NCBI RefSeq assembly: GCF_030035675.1 | Contig: NC_084485.1 | Location: 91,780,838 to 91,844,837, forward strand | Direction of reading: 5' to 3' | Source of the DNA: Rhineura floridana | Lineage: Eukaryota > Chordata > Lepidosauria > Squamata > Rhineuridae | DNA: 64,000 nt | Part shown: positions 41,901-53,900 of the stretch, piece by piece | How positions within the stretch are numbered: the stretch's first letter is position 1 | How the letters are laid out: the number at the start of each line of letters is the position of its first letter | The notes under the pieces: model-generated | The model's input: the letters and a program-made list of their open reading frames with translations, nothing else | What the model was told of the DNA's origin: nothing | Databases searched by the model: none | Position numbers and translations under genes: made by a program

Positions 41901-44900
41901 GGTCAGTCGAAAGGTAAATCAGGCAAATTCAGTCTGTGCTGGATGGGGTTACACTCCCCCTGAAGATGCAGGTTCGCAGTTTGGGTGTGCTCCTAGACTC
42001 AGCTTTAAATTTGGAGGCCCAGGTTTCTGCAGTGGCCAGGAGTGCTTTTGCACAATTTTTTTTTCAATTAATTTTTATTCAGATTTTCAAAACCAAAACA
42101 ATACAAAAAGAAAAAAAAACACAAATCAATAACTAATACAATAAAAAAAATAAAAATAAAAATATTGACTTCCGATTTGTCGTAGTTCAGCTATAAATCT
42201 ATAATATATAACAAGCCTGTCTCTTAATAGAAGAGAACTTCTTAAAAGAGAAGTTTCCAATCTTTGAGATATATGTCCATCAATTTTTTTTCTAAATAAA
42301 CATGTCAATTAATCCAACTCATCAAGTCTACTAAGTCCAGTAATTTCAAATCGCTCTTCTTCCATTATCCATATTGGTTCCATCTTCCATCTTTACGCAC
42401 CCAATAATCTTGCTGTCATAGTCATATAATAAAAGTCTGATAGGAATTTCCTTTATCACAGATATTTTCTTGCCATCAATTCCGAACGTATCACTGAAGT
42501 ATTGTTGCAAAGCCGCATCTCTGTTCCTCTTTTTTACATGATACACTAGCACATCTCTTGAAGATTTTTCCGTTAACACAAAACAGGGATTAATTCTGTT
42601 AACTTTCTCCATTTCAAGTTCCATCAAATCCTTCCAGTCCAGGAATTTTTTTGAACTGATAATATCTTTATCTCCAATCTCTTCAATTCCTTCAGGGACA
42701 GCGCTGATTTCCAAACCATAATATTTGTCTCCAGGATCCATCACAACCAGGAAATCCAAATCTTTTTCCATGTCCATATTTAATCCAATCTCCATAGTTT
42801 GAACCTTGCCTTTAATTTCTCTTTCATCCTTTTTTGATTTTCCAGATCTATCTTTATTCTCCTTTCTCATAGAATCCTGAATTTCTTTCAGCTCCTGTCT
42901 CATTTCATCAAATTCAATTCTCCACGCTTGTCTATTATTTCTCAATTCTTGTTTTATTGACTTAATCCCATTCATTATTTTCTGAAACATGTCTAAAGAT
43001 AAAGTCCCTTCTTGTACATCCATGATCTTCTTAATTGTCATTCTTAAAGCCAAAGGAACTAAACTCCTTCAATTTTCAATGTCCCAAGCAAAGAGTTTAT
43101 TTCTTTATCCAGTTATAAAGGAGTTAATCTTTCAAACCAACTGGCGTCACACACTAGACAGCCCTTATCTCTTATATGCCCAGAAGTGCAAAAACAGCTT
43201 TAGTTCACAGCGTCCTAATGACTAGTAGCAACGAGAATGAGCAGATTCGTCCAAAAAAAAAAAAAAAAAGTAGATCAGAAAAAATAGTTCCAGACATATA
43301 TTACACAAAAGTCTTATAAATCAAAAAGATTTTTCTTTTCTCTTCCAATCAGAAACCCCTCATCCGTTGTAATCTTTACAATGCCATTTTCCATGTCAGC
43401 TTTTTGCAATAGGAAAAAGATAGGCTATTTTTATTTTCCTCCCCCTTAGTTCCGTGAGTAAAAAAGAAGGAAAGTTTTGGCTCACCCAGGTTCTCTTAAT
43501 TGCCAATCTTTTGACAAATCTCTTTAGCTATATAGATAAGAAAGTGATAAGCATAGACAGGAGGATGCTTGGCTGTTAGTCCGTTTTTTTTAAAAAGGAA
43601 AAAAAAAACGGGTCACTTATTCAGCTGAGCTGGCTATAAATCCTCGCTCTGTCCGAGCTGCTGGAAGACCTTCTTTCACAGACGATTCTGACGAATTCCA
43701 GTCTCCCACAACCACAACAAAGCTGTGTGGGAAATCTCACGTTTCTTCCTTATCCGGAAGAAATTATCCCCAGTCAAAAAAACCCCTTCTGACTGGATTT
43801 AAGGCTGAAAAAGTTTCATCCAAGACGGGAGCCCGTCTCAGAGCTGCACAGGCGGAGGGATCCTCCTGGGAAGTCTGCTTTTGCACAATTAAGATTAGTG
43901 CACCAACTGCGCCCGTTCCGTGAGCCGTCTGATCTGGCCACGGTGACACATGCCGTAGTTACATCCCGTTTAGATTACTGTAACGCACTCTACGTGGGGC
44001 TGCCTCTGAAGACTGTTCGGAAACTTCAGTTGGTGCAACGTGCTGCGGCCAGAATGTTAACTGGGGCTGGTTACAGGGATCATATGACTCCCCTGTTACA
44101 AAAGCTCCACTGGTTGCCACTCTGTTTCCGGACACAATTCAAAGTGCTGGTGATGACCTATAAAGCCTTATACGGCTTAGGTCCAGGCTATCTGTCAGAC
44201 CGTATCTCCCTATATGAGCCTGCCCGGGCCCTGAGATCCTCAGGAGAGGCCCTTCTCTCAATACCCACGTCCTCACAAGCACAACTAGTGGGGACGCGAG
44301 ATAGGGCCTTTTCGGTGGCTGCCCCGAGACTTTGGAATTCCCTTCCTAGGGAGGCAAGAATGGCCCCCTCCTTGCAGTCCTTCCGTCGGCAAGCAAAGAC
44401 TTTTTTGTTCCAACAAGCCTTTTGAACTAAAGGCTGTTTTAAGGACAGGGCTTGAAGGGTGCTGCATTGCTATTGTTTAACTGTATTATTTTAAACTGAG
44501 TTTGAATTATTTTAACTGTATGTATGAATGGTTTTAATACTGTAAATAGTTTAATTCTATTTTAATCTAGACTTTTGTATGTTTTTAATTATATGTGTTC
44601 TTTTATCTGGAAGCCGCCGTGAGTTCCAGTTTTGGAAAAAGGGCGGGGTAAAAATAATGATAATACATAAATAAATAAAATAAAGCCCAGGAAAATTATG
44701 AGGATTCTATCTCTCTGCCTTCAACTGAAAACATAGAGCTGAAAAGGGGAGCAGGAGGTTAACTCTGACCTCATGAGGAAGCACTGCAAGAGGTCATAGG
44801 CCAACAGCTGAATCCTATACATATCTACTCAGAAGTTAAGTCCCACAGAGTTTGATGCAGTTTACTTCCAGATAAGCATATAGGATTGCATTCTTAATTC

Positions 44901-47900
44901 TAAGCATTTGCGTGTTTAGATAGAGAAGGAAAGAAATGGGCTAAAGGGAAATGTAGGGTTCTAGTGGCCACAAACTTTATGACTTGAGTGTCAGGCCAAA
45001 ATGTGTGATATTCCAGTTAAAATACCTCCTTACTAAATATTTCATAATAGTGATGATGTGTACTTGGGGGTTCCATATCCATATCCTGCATGAAGAAATT
45101 GCCCTATGCTGTAAGTTGGGACACTCTCTGAATCCTTAGTGCAGAATGTGCCCATTTTCATAATATATAAAAACTGGGCCACCCTGCAAAGAACAACTCA
45201 GATGTTATTGCAGGGGCACAAGGAGAGAGGACTATCTGCCAGAGATAGGGAGTGCTAGGTTATGACTTGGGGCGAACAGAGGATTTCCTAGGGATTAAAG
45301 TCTACATTTCTACAAAGTGAGAATAATGAAAGCTTGCATTCAGACTAAATGCTTACACTATGATTTGTAAAGCCATAGCACACCAGTTGAACCTACGCCA
45401 GCTTACAAATCATGATCTGTAACTGCAGTTTGAAGCTGGTTTACAAGCCGCATTTTTCCTAACTGAGATATTGTGCTGACATTCACAAATGTGAACAAAT
45501 CACCGTTAGGGTGATTGCTTTTCCTCAAAGTGCTGCACTGTGAGACAAGAGATGCTTTGTCCCAAGAAGCTGTTGCACCACAGAGATAGGAGTGAACATA
45601 TGAAGCCAAGAACTGAGCATATGGGGGGGGGGGATCAGCCAAACATCTCTAAACCAGGAGGTGACTGTTGTATACACATAAATTGAAACAATGATGAAAG
45701 TTCTAAACTATGGCTAGCGCAAACCACAGTTTGGCACAATCTCAGAACTGAACTGCTGAATCTCTGTGCTCACTGCAATTAGTTCTTCTAACACTAAAAT
45801 TTTGAACACTTTGTGCAGTGGCAGCCATTAAAAACAATCACTGGAATTTGCTTCACTGTATGATTAGATGCTACAAATAACATGCTCCCCAAACAAGTGC
45901 AATTACTATACAGCAAGTTTATAGGTGGCTATGATCATCAGAATTTGCTCTCTGGAACTGAGTCAGGGAAACTACACGGCCAAACTATTGTATATTACCT
46001 AATCATGTTTATATAAGGAGATGGGAACATTTCATCCATGGCTTCCATGACATGTGCCATGCTGACCAATTCAGAGACACTTTTCTGACTAGGATGTTTG
46101 CAGATCTCAGTGGCCCTTCTGCATATGTCAAGGCAACGTCTTGCATCACCAGATAAAGCTGCCACCTAAAATAAAATGATTTAAAAATAAGGTTGTTAAA
46201 GTCCCAGGGTCCCAAATCCCACAGAATTTAGTGCAGTTGCTCCTTGCTTCTTCAGAAACAGGTAACACTCCTTTCTCTGTCTTCCCATCAGATCAGAGAC
46301 GTTCTATTCATCATGGAAGTGGGGGAAAGAAGTCAATAACCCACCTACCACTCACTCTATCCTCTCTCAAGAGGCAGCCTCTGCTTCCTTCTTTCCATGA
46401 CACTCTCAAGGCTTATAAGCTACCAGGAGTCTAGCATCTTGTAGCCTCTTATCAGCCCCACCTGTACCCACCTGCAGCCCATCCTGGCTGATTACAGGTC
46501 AGTCTACTTGTGAGCAAGCAGCTGGCCTAACAGCTTATTCTCCACAACAGTATATTTAATGTAGCATTTGTTTCTTATAAAATTCCTTGTTTTGTTGGCC
46601 TCATCTTTGTTTAACTGTCTCCCTGTGAAAGTAACACTCACTGGTGAAATTGTTAAACTCCCATGGGCTAAGGATTTGCTTTTTTGCTCATTATCATTTA
46701 GGTCGATAATAAAGATGTAGGCAGCCACTACTCAAATATGTATATTAAAGTATATGATTTTCTGATCAACCACTGGTCATTTCAAACACAAGCTTTCAAA
46801 ATTAAGACAAAACAAAAAATACATATATGTTTGTTGCCTGTTGACATGTGGTCATTCTGGCAGGTCAACTAATCCTTAAGACCAGTGCTGATTACCCCCA
46901 GATTTTCAAGTTTAAAACACCATAAACATATCCCTATACCAAGTTTACCTTTCTGGAAACAAGCTGAATTGCATCCTCTTCAAATGCTTTTAACTGGGCC
47001 ATTCTGGATGAGATGATCTGCTGTAACTGTTTATAGGTATATGGCTGGAAGGACATTCTGGTAAGACCCTATAGTGAAGAAAACTGAGCATTTAATTACT
47101 AGTACATCTCAAGGGCTTACTAAAAAATATGCTCCATTTTGAGTAGTGTCCTTTCAGACTGACATCTAACTTTTAGGGTGACATCCAGTGGTGTCTGCTT
47201 GCTCGCACAACAAACTTCCAGTTGTGCACGAGACTCCCCCTTCCCCTCTACAGCCCACCCCAAATGTCTGCTCCTGAGGGTTATGGGAGCCTCTAGAGCA
47301 GCCTTTCCCAACCAGTGTGCCTCCAGATGTTGTTGGACCACAACTCCCATCAGCCTCAGCCAGCATTGCCAATGGTCAGGAAAGATGGGAGTTGTGGTCC
47401 AACAACATCTGGAGGCACACTGGTTGGGAAAGGCTGCTCTAGAGTCTAGAACAAATAGGGAGTGAAGGGGGAGCGGAGGAGTTCCATCATGTCCACCAGC
47501 ACAGTGTTGGATCTCACTCTTACTGTTTAACATACAGTTTTCCACAAGAAAGTGAAAGAAGAAATCTTTACCATATTATTTTGTTAACAGTGTTAATAAC
47601 TTTATTGCAACTTACTCAGAAGGCAGGAAAAGTTAAATATCCATGAATGGGGAAGTTCTTAATGGAAGTTTTTAGAGGTGATATGAATTAGAATATATAG
47701 CAGGGGCTGTTAACCTGTGGACCTCCAGACATTTTTGGACTCCAACTGCCATCGGCCCCAGCTGGCGTGGTCAACCGTCAGGGGTGATGGGAGTTATAGT
47801 CCAGCAACATCTGGAGCGCCACAGGTTGTCCATCCTGTAATATATAGATTGTATTAAGCCATATATCCAGACAAAACGGACAATCTGGCTGCTTCAATGA

Positions 47901-50900
47901 GCATGTTCAGACATAATGCTGGCCGTTAACTATAGTTAGGCAAATTAGTTTATACATGAGCTGCATGCTAGTGCCTACAAAAAACTAATTTGCCTAACCA
48001 TGGTTAATGGTCAGTAATATGTCCAAACATGGGCAATGTCTGAAAGGTTTATGATGCCTACTTGGAAGATAGCAGTTTTATAGCACAAACACAGCCCTTT
48101 TAATACATGGCAACATTAGTAATATAACTTCTCTCTATTCAGAATGCTTTTTAGTGGTCACACTTGAGCAAGAAATTGGAAAATTAGACTCATATCAAAT
48201 GTTAACATTTGCTTTTATTTTACTGTTTAGTAGTAAACCAATGCATTTTTACCAGAAAACCACTGAAATATGTCATTCAGAATTAACATTTCAATATTTT
48301 TGCTAGCAATTTTTCAGAATTCTGTTGCCTTCATACCCAAAAATATGACTTGAAAAATACCTGGTTAAGAAACTTAATCTATTTTATTCCTCTAGTGCCA
48401 CAAGTACTCCTGTACTTGGGATTAATTTCAATTCCATAAGTTATCAGCTTCACAACACCACAACACTTCAGAAAAATGCAACAAGCCAAATGCACACCAA
48501 TGTGTTTGGAACTGACAAAAAAGGGTTATATGTACAGGATTTGCCTTCATCCATACATCTTTCTGTAGTGGAATGCTCTTTGGAATTATCCAAGGGCTTG
48601 CCACATTTACTTTGATGTGCTGTTAGTAACTGGCAGCCTAAGCACATTAATGTTCTCCTAGAAATCAAACCACCAGTGGCAAGCCCTATACAGAACTATA
48701 ACGAGGTCTGTATTGCACATACAAATAAATGGATATCACTGAACAGTGACATTTACCAAAGCGTTAATCTCTGAACACAGCCTAGAATTCTGCATAACCA
48801 CACAGCAGTAAAACTGAAAGGACATACCAGCCTGCTAGCTACTCTGTTCATCATAATTCTCTCTGGCAAATCCATGGTGTTAGCAATGGCCAAGACAATC
48901 AACTTGGAATCTTTCTTGGTTGGCCAGTCAAAGAGATTATACATCACATTTTGTTTTCTGGTCCAGAGGAGATCAAGCTGGATCAAGGAAGAAGTGATAC
49001 AAAGTTACAAGCTAATAGAACTGCTCTACAAATACATGGGAAATCTGGATGCAGTCCCAGGTTTGCCCAGACGTATGTAAGCATGAGAAGACTTGCTCAC
49101 CCTTGTCTTCTTTCTGTTACAGATGGTCACGAGGGTAATACAGAATAAAACACTGACATTTCCAGCATTTAAATGTGCATTATTTTTTTAAAAATAATTC
49201 CTTTGCCCACTCTACATGTAGCCAAACATACAAAGCAGGGGTGCTTCCTTCTTGTCATTAATAAATTTCTCCTTGCAGATCAGATAGCCTCTTGGGTAGC
49301 TGAATTCCAAGTCTGCAGTTAAGCCAGTTTCATGGTACAGATCAAGAAGTTGTTCAGATAGTTAAAATCTCCAACAATCCTCTAGTTTTACAGCAGGCTA
49401 AATTAATTTTCTTCTAATGCTATAAGAATTCTCACATTACCTCATCTACTACAAGTATTATGGTTTTCCTTTTAGGTACTGGTTTGCAAAACATCTTCTC
49501 CAGAAGTGCAGCAGCATGGTTCGCAGTTGCCTTCTGGCCTGTCAGTAACTAAATAGGATTAAGTAGATTAAGTTAAAATCCAACAATAATAACCACTTCT
49601 GTTTGCCTGAAACTGGAATCCTACACACATTTGCCTGGGAGTTAGCCACATTCAGCTCAGTGGGGTTTGCATAGGATTGCACTGTAAATGTACTTTTATC
49701 CCCCTCCATTAGACCAGGATTGCGAACTTAGGCCTAGGGCCAGATGTGGCCCTTCAGACTTCTCAAGCAAGCCCTCAGAACTCTCCCTAGGCTATGCCAC
49801 CACCCCAGACACCACCCCTCACTGGCCCTGCTCCACACCCTTCTCAAGTGCTTTTGCATGGCTAGAATGCAGCCTACTATCCAAGAGATAAGAGTCACAT
49901 CCATTGCTCTGCTCACTGTATTAAAACTGTAAAGTACTTTAGGTGCCTTGGCAGAAAGGTGGTATATAAATGCAATAATACTAATACTAATAATAGCAAG
50001 CCTGCCATAGATTTAAAGCAGCCTTCACCAGTACCTGGTGCCCTTCAGATGTTTTGGACTGCCACTCCTATTAGTTCCAGCCTGCACGGGGGTGCTGGCT
50101 GGGGATGATGGGACTTGTAGTCCAAAACATACAGAGGGCATCAGATCGGCAAAGGCTGAATTAGGGGGTTAGCAATGATCCGAGTGTCCTGTTGGTGGAA
50201 TTGCTTTGGCTCTCTCTTTTGATCTACAAGAGTAGGCAAGCATAAGACTCATGTACTGGAGCAGTTTTAGGTAAGACTTAGAGAATTTCAAGAGTGTCTT
50301 GCCCAGTACCTTTCCCTAGCATTCAAAACATTTACTCACATTTAAGATCTGCACATAGGCTTGGTGGGGCTCAGTCAACTTCATGCCATTGATCTCTATA
50401 AATTGGAAAGATGGTAACTCATTGTTTTTAGCCGCCTGTTCGAGACAATGAATGACCTCATGAACTGTTGCTGTTTTACCTGTTCCAGGAACCCCAGAAA
50501 TGTACATGCACCTGAAACAGCAAGAGTGTCTATGTTGTAAATATGTAAGTATGAAGGAAAAAGGTACTGAATCATACATTCTTGTTATAAAACTAACTTC
50601 CCAGAGTTATCTGTTTTCTTACAGCATGCTGCCTTAAACCAGTCCAACCAATTTGTCCATTAACCCAGCACTGCCTACTCTGACTGTAAGCAGCTCTCCA
50701 GGGGCCCAGGTGGAAAGTCTCCCTCTGAAGCTTTTACCTATTTTTTTTTTGAAAAAGTATTATTATTAACTAAACATGCTAGACATTGAACATGGGAGTT
50801 TCTGCATGCAAAACATGCTCAGCTACTTATCTACACTGGGCATAAAAGTCTGTCTCTATCTGTTTGAACTCCTGAAGAAATTTGAAATAGGATGTGCTTA

Positions 50901-53900
50901 TTTCATCTTTCATAAAAGCCTTTTCATAAAGTTAAAACTACATGCCACATAAATATATTTTAAAAGCATATGCCTCCAAACATAGTGCTATAACAAGTTT
51001 TATCATGAATCTCAGAAACAAATTACTTGTTAGGAAAAAACTGGCACTCTTTCCACATTTCATTTCTTTTTAGTGAAACCCAAGTGTGCACAAACAGCTG
51101 TTGTGCTTCTTAGTCATCTGAACTAAAAAAAATGGCTAAGATGACACTTACCCTCCTGTCTCACCAATGAGTTTGCTTTCTATAAAGTTATAGATATCCT
51201 GGAATTCTTTTTCACGGCAGGGCAAGGACTCTGGGACAGCTGACACATGTAACCTTTGACCAAAGCAAAACAGGAGGACACAGAAGTTACTGTTACACAC
51301 TCAAGAGCCTTGTTACAAAGAGTTCTAATCAAGGTACTAAGACACGCACAGAAAAGATAACACTAGGACATATTCTTATACAGATAGGCAGATGCTGTAC
51401 ACTAGCCTTTCTGAACCTTTCTGTTCTGGACTACAACTCCAATCAGTCCCAGCTAGCATGGCAAAAGGTCAGGAATTATGAGAATTGTAGTCTAGCAACA
51501 TGTGGGGACCCAAAGATTCGAAAAGGGTGTTTTACAGAATGGTTTTTAAGTATTAGTGACCAAAGACAACAAATGAAAAAAAAAAGTCATTAAGTCTGAC
51601 CAGTGAAGCCAGGTTTTCAAAGTGATTTCAATTAAACATGAAACCAGAAAGAAGAATGTGACAGTCATTCCTAAGTAGGCATCTATTTAAAAAGGAGCAA
51701 CCTGGTTTGCATTGGTAAAGTAAATATTCTTTACCCAACCCATTGGGAGTAATTCCCAATTCTCCTTACTGTATATATAACCTTGTGCCTCCCCTTTTAT
51801 TAAATATCAAGAACCCCACATTTTACCTTATTCTAGCCTCTTCTAGCACATTGGCAGGCTTCTGTGTGGTTTGAGTTCGGCTGCGAATTCTGGGGGTAGC
51901 ATTACGTGGGGTCTTGGGAGTTCTCGGTTCAGGCTGCAGAGAAAAAACATATCTAGAAATATCTGAACTGTATCATTGGCATTGGACTGAATGTCAAGTA
52001 GAGCCTAACTAGCTTCAAAATAATGATGCACCAAATATTTAGATATCAAGATTCTCCCAGCCCCTCAAGCAATAGAGATATAATTATGTTCTTCGTTCTT
52101 GCAAAATCTTCAGGGTAACTAAATGGGAAAGCAAGAGGTTATTTATCTATTCAAATGTGGTTTGAGAAAATCTGGGACTGCCCATATTCAACAAAATATC
52201 ACTCCAATTAAAAATTGCCTGATAACTTAACAGTACAATCCTATTCATGTCTACCCAGAAGTAAGGCCCATTGAGTGCAGTGGGGCTTATTCCTAGGTAA
52301 ATGGGTACAGGATGGCAACATGATTTCCCTTTCATTGCAGTTACAGAAAGTAATGATGTTCAGGCAGGAAAATCCATTAAATATTATTATATATTATAGT
52401 GTGAAATACAATGACTTTCTTTTCTCTTTATTTTTAACCCATTTCCTAAGGTCTTAAAAATTGTCAATTGCTTGAATAAAGATATTTATGAATTCAAATA
52501 TATTTTAAATTATTATAAATTAATTTATGTTTTCTTACATTTGAAAAAATTAAATTACTTTAAAACCAAAAACAACTAAATAAGGTAATAAAATAAGGTA
52601 ATGCCAGCCTGGGCTCCTGCTGGGAGGAAGGGCAGGATATAAATCAAATAATAAATAAAATAAAAAAAAGCCAATAAAAACTAAACTAAAAGAAATAAAA
52701 ACCAATAAAAACTAATGCTTTAAAGACTAACAAATACATTGGGTCATAATCGTTTCATTTTATGCCAAATAAATGTGCTTAGTCTTTAAGGTACCACAAA
52801 GTTCTTTGTTGGTTTTGCTGCAACTGACTAATGTGGTTATGTATTTAACATTTATCCAAAATTTAGATTTCAGCAGTGGAATTAGATAAGATGAAAGAAT
52901 GGGCCCTGAGAAAGAGCTTTAAATTCTTCCTCTCAGGAACACCTACTAGTTATCTGTGGCCCAGCTCAACCAAATAAAATGAAGGTGATCCCACTTTTTC
53001 CCAGCAAACAGATATTATGCAGAGGATGATGCTCGTGCCTCAGTGTCATTATACAGCTTCAAACAGAGCCACTATCTTTTCTTCTCAGATTGCTCTGTTA
53101 CTACATTTTATTCTTAACATCCACGCTTCTGAACAAGACAGCTTACTGTATATACACAAATTGTTCAAATCAACAAACAATGGCTGAAGTCACTGTACCA
53201 CATGCTACTTACAGTGTTGCTCAGGCCCTTGGCAGGAGTTCCAGCAGCAGGTTTCCTTGAGGTGTTTGGAGTGGACCTTGTTTGTCTCTTGAGTGTATGA
53301 GGCACCTTGATGTCTTCTTCATCACTGCTACAGGAATCAGAACTTCCCAGGGAAGAAAGATCATCCTCTTCCTTGTCTTTCTCTCCAGCTGTATTTAAAA
53401 TACTTAAGGAGGAAAATGGATTAATGTCTTGCGAGTAATTGTACTTTTTTTGTCAGACTGTATCAGCTGAACAAAAGTTCTGAAAAGCTGGTTTTAAAAA
53501 AGAGAACAAGGGCGTAATAACATTAAGGTAAACAATATATGATCAAAAGACACGCTGTTTGGTTCCTTCAATATGTTTAAATCAGTTCTAGACAAGAAAA
53601 TACAAGTGATGTGAAATTTGTCATGGCAGATCCCAAACTCCTGTCCAATGCAGGATATTGTAAGTATTTCTGAAAATGGTACAAATTCCTTCCTATCACA
53701 TAGCTTAATACAAGGCTGGGAAACCACCGGTGCGGGGGCTGAATGGAGTCCCCCAGGCCTCTCCATCTGGTCCCCAGGGATTCTTTCTAGGCCACACCCC
53801 TCACCAGCCCAGCTCCACACCTTCCTCAACTGCTTTTGCGGAGTGGAATATGCCCTTTCATTGTGATAATAAAGCCTCTTGCTTGCCTGGAATGATGTGG

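Larger units (their letters stand above)
41494..44690 (+). mobile_element. L2 LINE, 5'-truncated, split by an L1-like element
   Basis: The left part (41494-42056) encodes [40 protein letters not shown] and [13 protein letters not shown]. The right part (43891-44425) encodes [40 protein letters not shown] and [20 protein letters not shown]. The 3' end has GAAGCCGCCGTGAGTTCCAG, GGGCGGGGTAAAAAT and an ATAA tail to 44690. The two halves are separated exactly at a duplicated 15-bp target. Confidence 0.92.

Noticed and set aside
43252-43269. A-run as a poly-A tail of a separate insertion
   Set aside because: On the plus strand it is an A run inside the 5' region of the minus-strand L1-like element, so it is on the wrong strand for that element and has no target duplication.
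53388-53388. Alternative acceptor (AG at 53390-53389) for the acidic-linker exon of ORC1
   Set aside because: It would break the frame with the preceding exon; the acceptor at 53404-53403 keeps it and matches the human protein better.
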